Source: Opisthorchis felineus (taxonomy: Eukaryota > Platyhelminthes > Trematoda > Opisthorchiida > Opisthorchiidae). From it: a stretch of 64,000 nucleotides of DNA. Numbering within the stretch: the first letter of the stretch is position 1; every line of letters starts with the position of its first letter. Where the stretch lies: contig SJOL01001578.1 of NCBI GenBank assembly GCA_004794785.1, positions 436,336 to 500,335 on the forward strand. Direction: 5' to 3'. Positions 27,901 through 42,900 of the stretch are shown here, piece after piece. The notes under the pieces are model-generated. The model ran no database searches and was not told where the DNA came from. It saw nothing but the letters and a program-made list of their open reading frames with translations. The translations under genes were made by a program, and so were the position numbers.

Positions 27901-30900
27901 ACTTATCTATTCCTGATTGAGGACAGGGTCTAAAGTATTGTCAAAATGTGTACACTAACTAATCAGCAAAGTGGTTGGCTGCTTCATGTAAGTATAGCTA
28001 ACTAACCATAGCAAAATAGAGTTTTAAAATAAGTTGATCGGCTCACCTCAAACGAATTCGATACGCTCGGTTCGCAGGCATGATTCAGCATACTCACACA
28101 CGGAAACAAAGCAGTCGCAACTCGAACTTGACCTAGACGGGGAAGAGCATTGTACGTTTCGTCTTCTTTCGTTTCGAGCTGGAACGTTTCCTGTACGTCC
28201 GTAATAGCGTGTGCATTGCACTGCAAACGTCGTAACGTATCGAAACACCACAACCCATCAATCAGCTCTGTTAGTGTACCTTCATCAGGGAGAGATCGAC
28301 TTAGAAGTTTGGCCAATAGCCAGGCTGTTAGAGCGTACTGAAAAAGATCCTCGACCTCGAATTCGTCAAAGTGGCTGACTAATTGGTCGATAGTAAGCTG
28401 TTGAGACGATATTTGCTGGTGGTTTTTGCGACGCAACCACGCGAGGCGGAAACAGAGATGACCAAGTCCAGTGGAATTGAGTAAGAACATAAAACTGTCA
28501 AAAGTAAGAAAGTTATGGTAGAATTTAATTGGTTGCGAGTGAACTGAACATGCATGACGTAAGAATCGATTATCACTTGTAGATACAGAAAAAGAACTGA
28601 GTTGAAAATACAAGCCTCCACATAAAGATGTTACCGAGAAAACTCAAACATTCTTCTTGAAGACAGATACACGCACATGCTGCATGTGACTATACTTGAA
28701 AACTCGATCGGAACGGGTAAAACCAAGCTAGGAAGTGAAATAATCAGTAATCAATTTCGGTTAAATCTCAAAAGATTGCTAACATGCTATAATGTACGAT
28801 CACATCTTTAGACTGGCCGATTTTGTCGGGTCGTATGGTTGTACAATAGTCTATAGCTAGGTCGCTTTTTGAACGCGCGCCGCCTTTTTCCACAAGCACT
28901 ACGAGCTGCTTTTGAGCGATTATCCATAATAGAATGGAACCAGCGTCCCTTCCAGCTTAGGTGCGGATCCGTCAGCGGTGAGTACGACCTACCACACTGG
29001 ATCTTTTTCACATCAAAAATGACCAAAATTTTGTCCTCGCCACACGAGCCACTTCCCTGTCGTGAAGACGGATGGCTCATACCACAGTGACGCGATTAGA
29101 TGCGACTACGCACGTAAGCAGCACCGGTACACAGTCTAACTTTGTAGCATGCACCATACCTTTAGGTCATTTGTCAGCAGACCATGTCGCGATGATATAT
29201 ATGGATGTAAATTTTTGCGAATTATGTTACATAAGTGAGCACTAGTCACAGATGATCTACTAGTGAATGTCGCTAGAAGCAGGATGTGGTTGCCATTGAC
29301 ACATTTTCTCCTCATACGATTCATCGGGTAGCTATATGTGTGGTGTGCTTCACTGGAGGCTCAAATTATTGTGTTTTCAGCGTAAAACCAATTACATCCC
29401 TAACCATTTTACAGTGGATTCCTCGTGTATAAAATACCGTACAGGACATCTTCGGAGCACTTGTGTGTTCATATTACTGAAAACTTGATAAAGACGCACC
29501 AGCTCTGGATGAGTCCCCGGAGGATGACCAATAGTAGTTCGAGAATACAAGGTTGATATGACCACCGTGAATGCATGGATATGCTACACATGGATGTACG
29601 AGTCAGTCAGACACGTTCATAGTGTGCCCAATCAACGAGCTTAAAGACGAGATGACCAAGCTTTGCATTTCTTAACAATGCAACGGGGCCAGTTGGTGAT
29701 TCGAAAGGAAAGCGGAAACGGTGTCAAAAATGTGTATGCAATAATCGGTCCAGCGTGTCGTGCCAAGCATGTATGGGGAAACGACGAGGTTCAGTCTGCT
29801 GCGCACCGCGAAATGTGGGCGATGTGATATTGCGTTGTCAATCAAAGTGCGTTTAAACTCCTAGAAACTGGGTGGAAAAACCATCCTGATTCAGAAGCTC
29901 ACTGGCCGCCATCGTTCCATATCTTATCATATTGTTATATCGTATTATTGTCATTATTATTTCCCCATCATATCTTGTATCACAGAAGCCTTATATATCA
30001 TCCCAAATAAATACGACTGTTCGAGATACACCTGCCCAGATGAAACCATGAAGTTATAGATTTGCATGCGTTTTCCCGCTTTTTCCGCTTTGAGGAACAT
30101 ACATTTCGAAATATAGCCCATCTGCGAAGAGCGGATAAACAGAGGGCCAAAACGACCGTGTGGCCCCTTAAACATTCTTCCTTTATAGAGTTAAGTAGAG
30201 TTCGGCGGGAACATGATATGTAAATACATCGATGTTCACCAGGGTGCCGATTGTGCCCAGCCAAGATGCAACTTGAATTCTTTCTCATCGAGTTCACTGT
30301 CTGAGATGATTGTGACAGACAGCGTTTACCTGTCCAACGAATGAACAGGGAAATTTTTATGAAAGATGAACTTAAGGTCAGTGGAAGAGAGTGTACAGTA
30401 CCTTTAGTGAAAACTCGATTTCCGGCGGATGCAGTCTACAGTCGTAGGCTACAGTGAGATCACTGCTCAATAATGAGCAATGTCTGTATTAAGACCATCG
30501 TTACAGCACCCAACAAACTGCATGCCGATTGTGCCGGCCTTAAGGCATTTTTAATAGTACACTGAGAAATAGTTTCTACTTTCCTGCCTGAGGAAGATTC
30601 AGCAAACCTATAATTTGGCCGTTCTAATCGAGGCACACTGGAAAAACTTGTCGTTACTGGAATACAGCATGAGTTTTGTTGTGTTTCCAGTGGACCTAAA
30701 AAGGATTCTACACAAACGCACTTAAGTAGGACAAAACAGGGGAAATTAAAAATGTTCGGCTGAACCATCTGAGAATAATAAATTCGGTAAATATTTACCA
30801 TGCCACGTATCAAATAAAATGAGCTACTACCGATGAACCATTGGATAGAAAAGGGACATGACACAAAACTGAAGTCATACCAATTTTACATGAATATAAC

Positions 30901-33900
30901 CATCTCAATCCCGATCGCCCATCCCCGTAGAAGTGTCAACCGAAAGAGCGGTTTTCTCCGTTAAAACAGTGAGCACTCTATGTTCAGCCCAAACTACCCC
31001 AGTGGCTGATATAGTAGGTTTCACCCACCAAGATGGGTCATATTGGAGACCCCTGTGACTGTACAAAGAGGGTTGAGAAAAGCAGTGTGCACTTTCAGAT
31101 GAATTTTCGGTCACCTGATGTGAAGTCCACTGGGTTCAGCAGATATCAAGACGGAAAACTCGGTTATAGGAGTGAAGTGAATCCGAATTACAGCTTGGTA
31201 ATCCGCCCGAGCATTTCTCTGAATAACTACGCTGGTCGATAAAAACGGACACAGGTAGTCACCGATCATGTGCACACAGATGTGAGTTAAACGTTTGTGA
31301 GAGAGATTCAACCTCTATATGGCTGTTTAGAACATGTAACCCGTTCAGTGAAGATTGATCAATGCGCAGTTTCAGATTGAGTGGTTGTGGCTCACGGATA
31401 CGGGTCACGCACTATTCAACCGGTCGATCTAATTTAAGCTCTTGTGTGTTTCATCACCGTGTCACGTAGTCGAACTTTCCTGTTCGAGGTGATTTCATAG
31501 CAAAGTAGAAAACTTATGCTCCTTCCAGCAGAATATAGCCATCAGCAATATCGAAAGTAGACGTTGTAGTCCTTGAGCATCCGAGCAATGACTATAGTGA
31601 GCAGAATACATAGAATCCCTAAGTGACTCTGCTGTTGAACTGGGTCGATAGTTATCCACTAGACTGCAATGAACTCGATGTTGTAACATTCAACCTCAGA
31701 AGGCAACGATTAGTTTTTCGAAGCAATCCATCAGGCAGGAACAACAATAGAATAAATATCGCTATGTGGAAAAAAAGGGATCCATATATATATATANNNN
31801 NNNNNNNNNNNNNNNNNNNNNNNNNNNNNNNNNNNNNNNNNNNNNNNNNNNNNNNNNNNNNNNNNNNNNNNNNNNNNNNNNNNNNNNNNNNNNNNNNNNN
31901 NNNNNNNNNNNNNNNNNNNNNNNNNNNNNNNNNNNNNNNNNNNNNNNNNNNNNNNNNNNNNNNNNNNNNNNNNNNNNNNNNNNNNNNNNNNNNNNNNNNN
32001 NNNNNNNNNNNNNNNNNNNNNNNNNNNNNNNNNNNNNNNNNNNNNNNNNNNNNNNNNNNNNNNNNNNNNNNNNNNNNNNNNNNNNNNNNNNNNNNNNNNN
32101 NNNNNNNNNNNNNNNNNNNNNNNNNNNNNNNNNNNNNNNNNNNNNNNNNNNNNNNNNNTATATATGTATTGGAAGTGCCAATGTGCATTTTATCCACGCT
32201 GTTAATCGGCTGGAAGAACCACGATTCTGGATCACCCAACCCTTTACACTGCAACCTTCAGGTTCGAATCTCCAAGTAACCATGCTAATGGTGAATCCCA
32301 ATGAGGATGAAACAGACGTTCGTTTCTTCCTGATGCTACACTACAGGCCAACTTCGCTTCACAGGAATAAAACTGAGAGAAGATTGAATTCCACTCACTA
32401 CTCACAAAAACAAGCGATTCGCTCAAATATTCCCATGATTGTCCCTCTGAGAAGCTAATCAACACCAGTTCATGTGGTACAAACTTCACGGCTGAATGAC
32501 AGGTGACACCGCATTCTATGTGCAAGTTAACCTCACTACTTATCGACCAGAGTTAGCTGAATACCTGTGTTAAATAGCTAACAAATGCTACATTTATAAA
32601 TCCTCCTTGGATTTGTAGTATATGTGTAGTTAGTGATCCTCGGAACGTGTGAAAGAGCTGTGCAGGGTTCCAGGCCTTGTGCGATCGAATAGGAAAACAA
32701 AAACCAATTGTGAACGAGGCGTGTTGTGTATCACATGTCAAGGCCAAATTAGCCACCGTATCTTTCACCACTTACGAACGTAAAAGCGCCGGTTTCTAAT
32801 GAGCATCGTCCCATACGTTACCGCCGAGCTTCAAGCAAACATCAATAGACAGCACTACTGAAATAGCTGTAAAATTCAGTAACATCAGCACAAACTTTCC
32901 TGGCAAAAGGCCTCAACGACGGAAAGGGTGGGAAAAATCAAATCCATTCCCCTTACCGACATTCGGCAGTATGCCACGAAGGTTGACTGTAGGAAATCAC
33001 CTCGTCCGACTTGGTAAGGTGTCTGAAAAAGCACTTTGACGGAGGAGCACAGTAGGCAGTATCACAACAGTGGGGACACAAATAACCGATTGCTGATAAA
33101 GGAGTCAGGCAAGCAGTGCATTTGGACATGCGTTGCGACGGCAGCAATAGAAGGCAGTCACTGGAAGCATTAACCGTCGTCCGTGGTCCGGTTGCAGGCC
33201 ATCCTGAAGCCGGTTCAACGGCCAACACGTCTCCCGGTTGAAACTCTTCTGTGGCAACCACATATCGCCCCTTTTGCTTACTCTCGGTTACGAGCAATCC
33301 GGAAGAAAGGCCAGGGTACTGAAAAGAAAGGATACAACGCAGGAACTAGAAATAACCAGCCGCAAGCAAAGGCAAACTTCACTTTAAAAAGCATTGTCAC
33401 CCTCTAACGTTTGCCTCAAACTTCTACGAAGTCGTCTTCGGGAATCTTTCGAGACCGTTGCTGTTCAAAGCGTCCACAGATTGAGAGAACCGTGTAAGCC
33501 GTGCTGGAACAAAGGTCACGCTGCTCAGCAGCGTCGAATAAACTTCTTTCAATGTACTTCGTGATTCCAGAAAATTGGAAAGGTGAGGTGCAGATTTCCT
33601 TCCGGTCGGTCGGTATATATGTTTTCTTGCCAAATCAAACAAGTATAGTGATTCCTCATTGTGGAGAACCTTAAAGCACTTTCTGGATACAGTAGAGACA
33701 ATGGAGCTTGCAGACAACATTGTCTAGATTTGGGCTGTTCGCATTTATGGTGTACGTATGTGGATTACTTGTTTATTTCACTTCTCTCTCTTACTGGCCA
33801 AAAGTTACCGAGTTGGAAATAATCGTTAGTTACGCAATCTGTGTTTTCTGGTAGCTCAGTGCTGCTGTTTTTCTCACTGAAGTAAGGGTAACAAAATAGC

Positions 33901-36900
33901 ATCCAACGACAGTGCCATGGAATACTCAATCAAGTGAGCTCCCCTGAAAAAGTTACCCGTATAACTTGACTGAGATCGACTTTTCGAAATAGTTCCAAGG
34001 ATGGAAAAGTTAGAGGGGATTTCCCTTCAGGTAAAGCACACACAGGACCGAACAAAACCGTCCTTCGTTTGGGAAATTTCCCATAAAATGGACGTTTATG
34101 AACAACTCTAAAATACAGAGCAATGCAGTCAGGATTATGTCCTTTATTATTCGATCAATTATGAAATTTGTTGGTCATGTTCCAAACAGTTCACATGGGC
34201 TAGATTCGCCAAAAGGAATCTAGTGCAAACATCCTCACGTACTGAGTGACATTGGTGTTGCAGTATTAATCCACTAAGTCTTCCCTGATACTTTTAACCC
34301 CATAGCCGTCATCTGCAAGCTAAAGTGGTGAAACCCACGGGCGTAAAACTCGTGACCCTTCGGAAATTGCCTCGTCACAGTAGTGGCCACGATACGCACC
34401 CTACGCCGAAAGCATCTTCCACCTTTGTCTACTGACGAGGGCTTAGTGGCAGTCACTTGACCAATTCGGTTTGTGTGAAGTGAACAGAGTTCACTAAAAC
34501 TAACATAGCTAGAGCTGCAGGTGTTCATTCGGTATTGTCAACCAAATGACGTGAAATGGAAGGTTTATTGTAGTTCTGTCGAGGTTTTTTTCGAGAGAAT
34601 GTGGTACAGCCCAGTTCCGAGTGATCTTTGTTTGATGTTCGCTGGCGGATGAAGCTCATCACAATGCCTGGAGTTGAAATGGTCGGTTACACTATGCCGT
34701 TCTGATTCACCTAGGCGACTTTGATCACGTTTGGACGGTTGACTGACCAAATCAATCCACGCTAAGCATCCCGTAGGGAGTGCTTTTTGTGGAGAGTACT
34801 CACTGGTTAGAAAAACTGAAAACAAGGGAAATTGTTCACTCGTGTGAAGATTTCTTTCCAAGGGAATTATTTCGCGAAAAGAATCGCTAGGGAATATTCT
34901 CGGCTGACTTTTGTGTAAGCAAAAAAGTTCCGGTTGATTCAATTCAACAGAAACGCAAAACAGCTGAGGAAGCTTTGCATCACGGATCAAAACTACCGGG
35001 CCGTCCGTTAGGCAGAAAGATATAAATATGAGAATCCTTTGGATCCAGAGATTTACCATCCGATTGTGTTCACCAAATCAAGGGATAAACAAAAGAACAA
35101 TATGACATGAACACTGGATAACTGAAATTACTTTTTACATAGACTCGTAAAAATAAGTCATCTAGAGAACCACGCAGAATTCCGGAGTTGTCTGGTATGT
35201 ATCGTGAAGCGATTTTGTGGACCTGAGCGTACTTGAATCTACACTGGGTTTGTTAATCATTGTACGTGGCATTTGACGTCTCTTTAAAATTTGCAAACGG
35301 CCCATTACCGCTTTTGGGTAAAGCAAAGGCAATACGGTGGTTCCCTCTCGGAAGAGCAGCAGAACAAGCCGAACAAAAGTGTTCTCTTTGAAACTTCAAG
35401 ATAATGACTGGCGGTTTGTGGCCTTATTGGAAGGTGGTGTCATCCGAGTGCTCTCCTGCCAAAAAGGTATAGTCATTCATACTGAATGAACTTTATGAAG
35501 AAATCTCAAGATAACCAGTAATACTATACATTGCTGAACGTATACAAGATACTGTATCGAAGTGATAGTCACAACAGGCAAAAGTAGAGCACTCATGTGA
35601 ACATGTACATATTTTACTCCAAATGATCTGGAAACTAAATAAAGTTCTTTGGGAAATGGGTACTTAGGACGATTCACACCCAAAAACAGAACGATGAAGT
35701 CCAGTGTTTGTTAAACAAATCTGTCTAAATATACCCACAAGTTAGGAAAAACGAAACTACAAGAAAACTGCTACTTCTCTGGTACCCATTATAGGTGTAC
35801 AGTTAACTTTAGCAGAGATAACTGGAGGAAACTAATTCTAATTCGGCCACCGATTCTCCTGTCCGGGTGTCATCAATAAAAAAATATAATAATTCAGCTC
35901 CTCATAGAGTGAAAGGATTAGTCAAACCAATGCTTATCTGCGGTATACAAGCCACCGAATCAATAGGACTGAAGTTAATTTATCAAGTATGGTACCTCCT
36001 ATGGTAGAACCATCTTTGTGGGGAATTCCAAAGCGTATCTTCGACGGAAATATTTCTACGTGTGAAGGTGACCAACCAATCATGATTGTACGTGTTAATC
36101 AGTGTTGATCACTGATCGGTACCACCTGTATCCGGATTTCTTTTCAACCGCTCTCGCGAGGGTGGGATGGAATTCACCATTTCGTCTGAAGTGAAGTCTC
36201 TGTATACTGGATACTTTTGCACATCCGTGGATAAGAAAACTTAAACAAATAGGTGATCATGTCCCAATAAGAACTCCAGAAGCATTGAGTTATAATGCAT
36301 CCCTTTATCCTCTGCTCCAAGTGCGATTCATTCAACCGGTGTTCTAGCAATGAAGTTTTCAACAAATGGTGCTCTGTTCGTATCAACAATACGTCCAAAC
36401 CAAGTCAAAAGGAGTTCGATAATGTGGCGGTCTACCTTATTAGTCGTACTTATGAAAATCTGGACCCATAGAACAGGGTCATTTTCACTGTGGTTTCCCC
36501 TCAGGAGTGAGTCATCCAGTAAAGGAACTACAAAACATTTTCTCCTCAGTTCTGGGAGGCTTGCCTCCTCGGGCATGGGAAGGGGATTTCAAACAAAAAA
36601 TGTTTACAAAATTACCCCTTAATGTAAATATTCCATTTCGGAAGTTTCTAGAAAAGAGCAATGCTGTACCATCAACTTGGTGAAAAAATTGCTCTTCAAA
36701 AGCCTTAGGAAGTTTTATTAAAAACAAAACAAGTGATTCAAAACTGTCCTGGCCCATAAGAATACCAGCCGGCTTGGGTCTTTAGTCCATAAAATCCACA
36801 TCACCTGTACATCTTGACCATATTCTGCAGACTAGATCAGAAGATTCCGTAAGTGACACATGTAAACTAAGGACTATGATTCTATACTGCCATTGAAGTC

Positions 36901-39900
36901 GCAGTAGACTGAAAAACTCAGGGAATATTTTATCCTTGTTTGGAATGATTAGCAGTGTGTATCTCACGATGGTCCAAGAAAATTCGAACTCCCGACCTTC
37001 CGCCTAGTAGGTGACAATATATCATTTGGTCACGAGTTGTAGTGTGAATAACTTGAGCTCACAAAGAACCTTCATCGAGAAGGTTCCATCGAGCCTTAAC
37101 TTCCATTCAGCCGATTATTTTGCTACCCAGCGTCCATTGGCTACTTAAATCACGTGACGTATTGTCTCCTCTAGGTGCAAATTAATCATGTCTAATGGTT
37201 CCATTTTCTTGGTTGTTCATCAAGTGGTTGTCGATCTGTTCACCGAAGTTGGCGATTAACTCGCAAACGTTTCGTCACCAAACTAGGGGACAACGCTAGT
37301 GCGCGGTTGGGTGGGTTGAAGTTTCGAACCTCCTCGTAAATTCGTGAGATGATTGCTGCTTCTGATTACTACCAGGGATGAAACAGCTGGATAGTGCTCC
37401 CCGGTTTTTAAACAGAATGGAATCCGAACTGAAGCCTCAAAATCCCCTCATTGCCTATGGAGTATTTTGGTAATTTGAACATTTTCAGTACTCACAGCCT
37501 CTTGAAACCCATAACGTGGTTCGGGCAGCTCATGGGTAGACGCACCGATATCTGAAGCTGTCGACATCTGCAGGAACGCCTGACGGATGGTGACCACGTG
37601 GTGTAGCTCGGGTAAATCGTCATTTGCAACCTTTGGGTAGGGCAGTCCCATGTGATCGCAGCATTGTGTAATACGAGACCACAAGCGTTTGACTAGAGAT
37701 ATTCCAGGCCTATTGGCAGTTAAATGTAATTCAGTGGCTATGATCGACTCCCACAAGCAGGCAGTCCAGCACTGTTGACGAGCAAACACAGCTGACAAAT
37801 TACCATGCAGTAACGCAGCCTCGGTGGAATCCATGGGAGGAGATGCGTGGTTGTCGAACAACAGGAAGGCGTGGGGAGCATGCATTAATGCTTGCCGGTA
37901 CAGCTCCGAAGAGCGCGATAGATTTCCAGACCTACAGTGAAGCAAAGAAACGGACGACATTAATTCAGAAAGTGGCTGGAGGTAAGTGATTAACCACCTG
38001 CAGGTAACCTGAGCAGCGGCTGGAAATGATACAAGCCTGTATGAATGTTTGAGAGCAACAAGGCCCTATACATGACAAAACGGAAACTTGTGGTAAAGCT
38101 TTCTGCAACAATAAGGTAAAAAGACATTTTGAAAGTGCGAATAAAAGGAGTGACCAAGAAAAAAAACGTTTGAAGCAACGGATAGCGAGTCCTCAGTCCA
38201 TCCATTCATAAAAAGATGAACGGAAGCAGTAATGCGGAAGGTTACCTAGTTCAATCATGAGGGCTTTTCACGCCCGGCACGACGTTCTTTCATATAGGGA
38301 CACAAGCAGTCAGGTTTAGGTCACTATCAGTTACATGTCCGAACCTGTTAGCTCACCTAGTTCGTAGAGTCGGAGTCCATGAGTTTAGCTATCACAACTA
38401 ATGGGTCTAAATTAGTTTCGAACGTGTCTTGCAATACTTTACTCACTTTTGGTTCGAGTACACGTTTAGGTCACAAAGCCTTCCAAAAAAGCGACACTAA
38501 CTGGAATAGTGGGCTCAGAAAACCAATAATGGGAACACTAAAAAGCTCAATTCCTCGCAAACTTTTGCAATCGCCAATTGTGTTCTACTTGCTCGACATT
38601 TTTTAGGAGCCAACGAATTCCTAAAGTCTACCATTAGTCACTCTTCACTCATGTGTGTAAATGTTGTACTTTGCAGTAGTTTTGGCTGCACTCAAGCGAC
38701 CTACAAGTGGTTTCCAGTGCTGTTAGATGAATACCGGAACAGATATTGGGGCAAGTTTCAGTGCAGTTACCTCAAAACTGAATAGTGACATGGCATTCAT
38801 AATCACGACCCAGCTGTGTTCGACCAGTGGAGTAGGCTTGATTCACCACACGAGTACGACAGTTCGCGTAATTCTCAGATTACGCTAATCGACTCCCGAC
38901 ATTTTGTCAATTTTGAATGACCTAAAAGCGTATCGGGGCTCCGAGAGTAAGATCGTTACCTTTGAAAGCATAAACCATAAACGAAAACAAATGGCGAGTT
39001 TCGAGATCCCATTTGGCGCCAAGTGAGCGAATGGATTATCTTCAAATAAATAAGGACAAAAAACAGTGAAGAAGCTCAAATAGACATGATGACGAAATAG
39101 CGCTCAAACAGTGGATGATGCACGCAAGATTATCCGAAAATCATACTTAACTGGGATGAAGCTAGCCACTATGAGGGAGGTCCCCTCGAAATGAATGAAG
39201 GACAACTGAACAATCGTAACAGTAGCGGCAACATAAAGAAACATGTAGGAGACACACGGGTTCTACCTGATACCTTTTGTCACTAACGACGACAGAACTC
39301 AAAATAAAACTTACAAATCTGGAACAACAACCCAGTGATTAAGACACAGTGATAACGAGAATGTTCTGTTAGCGATACAGGCAACGGTGTTCTATTAGGC
39401 ACTGAGGGATAAGTGGATTCTACCAACTACAGGTACAGGACCGTTTCACCAGTACTGCTTTCATTACGCGATAATGGATGTTTCAGACTACACGAACTTG
39501 GAAAAACCGCAGTTTCTACGTGCTGTAGCTGAGCTGCCGCATAACGTTCCCGCTAAACATATAGTCTTTCATTTTGTCTGCTTGTCGCTTCAGATGGAAA
39601 ACGAAGTATTCATGTATGAAATCAGCTCCTAGCTGAATGCATGCCAAATAATTCGAAAATCCAAAAAAAGTAATCCAAAAAGGAACGGAAAGGGTATACG
39701 GATATTCAAAATACTCAACGGAAAGGCGGTGGCGAGGAAAGGCAGTCTAAAAAAAGGGCGAAACAACTCTTCAGCATAGACCGACTTCCTCCGCAGACCG
39801 GAATCGAGATGTGAAAAGAGAAACTAACGTGGGCAAGCAGGAAATTGTAAAGGATGTCGAATGTAATCCAGCGTTTGATAAATAAGCACATGCAAGCATA

Positions 39901-42900
39901 TTATTGGGGTCATTCGAAACGACAGTTACAGATGAAACAAAAATGAGCCTTTTCGCATTTTTGTGCTTTAACATCTGCCTTAGAAAAGTCATATGCTGTG
40001 ACATTCTCGGTCATAAATTATCCCACAACCTTGTTACCCGTCAGTTGAAGAAATCCGGTCCGCCGAAACATCACAAACTTGAAATTTCTTGTAACGATAA
40101 GATTCGTTCGTTGAATGACCCACAAAATATGACAAGCTCGCTGTTCCAGCCGACGTTTTAATAAGGCGAACGAGTTACAGTGCTGTTATGACGCAAATGC
40201 CGATTGAATGTGATTCGGTCTTTTAACAGTGTTAGAAAAAGACTGCGCGGTGCAACCATAACAAATGAGCATGTTTATAAAATCCGAGTTCAGAACAAAC
40301 TGCAGTATCCGTGCTTGGTACTGCCACAATGGAAACTACCTTCATAGTGGCAAAGATACCCACTGCTCCCCTCGTAAAATCGTAAACATTGTCAGCGACG
40401 TTGGAAGCCAATAAGTTTCTGAAACAATTCAGTTAGGTCTCGTTTAAGCATGTGAGGAGAAATCCAAGGTACTTCCATTGTGTGAATCTGCCAGTTGACG
40501 GTGGAATATTAGAGTGGTGGAAAAGAAGTATACAAGAAAAATACAATATTTCTTCAAAACACGACCATCCGGACTTAACTGTACAGAAGTGAAGCACACA
40601 TGGTGTTCAACGGCTTCCATGTGTATTCACACAGAGAGACTGGCATCAATAGAGGAAAATTTTGGTAGCTCAGGTAGCGTAGATTTGATTGCAATCAAAC
40701 TGCCCAGCTCAGCGAACAAACCAACGACCAACTGGCATCAATTCCCATCAACCTTTGTTATAAGGACAGTTTGATCTTTTTGCACGTTATTTTTTTGTTG
40801 TTATTGACTGCGGCGTAGGGTGTCGGTTACTCAGGTTGCCTGGTTCAGTAGGGGTAACGGTTCCCAGGTTTTCTGGTCACAACCTAAAAACATCCCAAGC
40901 GAACTACATTACAGAACTACACACATCGGCGTGATCAACACTCGTGCCAAATTCGCAACGGAATTGATTAGCTCAGTTTATAAATCGTCCAGCCATTTTA
41001 AACTCATCATTTTATCATCTCCCACAGGCTTTGAACACAGTCCCCATCAGACTACGATCGGGCTAACCACAGCACTTGAGACTTTAGTCGTTGAGCACAC
41101 AAGAATGGGGTGGGTTTTGGGGGAGTACGTTCAACTTCGCGACACTGAACTAAGGGTGGCGGAAAAAATCCTGTAGAGTATAAAGTCCGCGTTTGATTTT
41201 TCTCTCGAAAACAACGGATTATTTCGAACCGTGATACACCATTCTATCCAACCCATGGATGGATCGAAATGGTCTTCCTTTGAGGAAAATGATTTCTTCA
41301 TCAACTTGCTCAGACGACAACAGTGATATTGAATCAGGCGACTGAAAATTCTTATCGGTAAAAAACGAAATTAAAAGTATTGAATATGTTGGTCACCTCA
41401 CAGTAACCGGTATTTAATGTACAACTCCCTCATTCAATTCATGTCACTTACAAGTAACAGGCGAGACATGACACGCGTTTGGCCTTTGTAACTCCTGTTG
41501 TAACTCCATGCCTTATAAGGTCCCGTCATTAGCAGGATACTAAGGTTCCCTTGACTAGCGGGTTGTATTTTCATATCCATTTTTATACTACATAAGCTTA
41601 CTGTAACCTCGTTCCAAGGTTTTCAAGCAGCTGATTTGTTAAGTCATTTTGAACGACCCTATGGCGATGAAAGAGCGCTGAAATGAAGCAATAAGGATGT
41701 TCGACTGTTTATAATAAGGTCGGGATTCTATCGATTCTCAACGAAAATTAACTCATGCAAGTGGTCTTTACGACGGTTTATTTTGGTCACCTGAACTGAC
41801 CAGAATGATGGATATCGTCTTATCAAACTTCTTGGCCAATTTACTATGGGAATATAACAGCAAATCCTATGTTTGCTATGGGTTTCACATAGCAACGAAG
41901 ACCGACCAAAGAGGACACTCGTGTCTGGCAGCATCGCACTAACCCAGTTCGAGCCAACAGTGAGCTTCACTCAGAACGCACCCTATTCTCAGAACACTCC
42001 GGTAGACATGTGTGTAAATTCAAATCCACAGTATTCAGATGCCAAAACCCGCATCATCAGTATTGTTTCGCTCTGGTAAGCTGTCCGCCCACACAATTGC
42101 GTTGGCCCAGAACGACATACCAATGAGCGGACAAAAGATGGAATATCAGTACAGAATATCCTTTTGGTGCCGCGTGTTCAAAGATACCAAGATAAAAAGG
42201 AGGGAACTACCCAAGTATCGTAGGTTGTACGTTCCCAAATCCCACGCTCTTCTCTCAAAGTCAATAATTCTTGAGATTGTGTTGGTCTTCGTACTCCCAC
42301 AATTTCCATAATGGCTGGGCAACGAAAATCTACACAAATGTATCCTGTTCACTTCCACCTAAGATGTCCTCCACCCCTGACTCGACTGTTCTGGTCACTT
42401 TAGCCAGAGGGGAAAGCACTGGACTCATGTTTCAGTATTACTAAAGCTCATCAACAGCGCTTATTCTTAATTGTATTGATGAGTGAACGCCGATCATCTC
42501 ACACGTAAAGCAAGCATGACACCATTATCACACAGGGGTAACGCAGACGGATTGTCGAAAAGCCCGAAACTACTCACGGATTAATCAACATTGTTTACTG
42601 GGTTACAAACAACCGTGACGCGAGCGGTCCTTACAGAAGGATCGGTCAGTCGCCCCGTTGTTCAAGTCGTTTGGGCTAAACACAAACGTCTCCTGAGCAG
42701 AAACATATTCACCTGCTCACATACATTAATTCAGGTGTCCTGTACTTGTTAGTTGAGTAACGTTGACGGGCTTGTTTTGCGTGCCCGTTGACCATATGGT
42801 CAAGTATACGCGTTGCTGATTAGCACACACAGGAGCGAAAATCGAGCATGACACACTCCCATTGATGTGAACACAAATATAACAAGTCGCACAGACGCCA

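Larger units (their letters stand above)
33319..37495 (-). other. SMYD4 intron 2 (4.2 kb)
   Basis: GTGAGT to TCAG. It contains a dispersed repeat (37211-37280) and a coding-like open frame (33424-33720) that does not fit the SMYD4 phase. Also present is a 164-codon minus-strand open frame (34565-35059) with no recognisable domain. Confidence 0.75.

Noticed and set aside
32240..32275. GGTTCGAATCTCC tRNA B-box-like motif beside the gap
   Set aside because: There is no cloverleaf in the flanking sequence, and it lies next to missing bases.
31623..32458. Long open frames of about 180-230 codons in several frames
   Set aside because: They run through the block of N and are artefacts of the gap.
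34565..35059. 164-codon minus-strand open frame
   Set aside because: No recognisable domain or splice context. With this base composition about one such frame is expected by chance in 64 kb.
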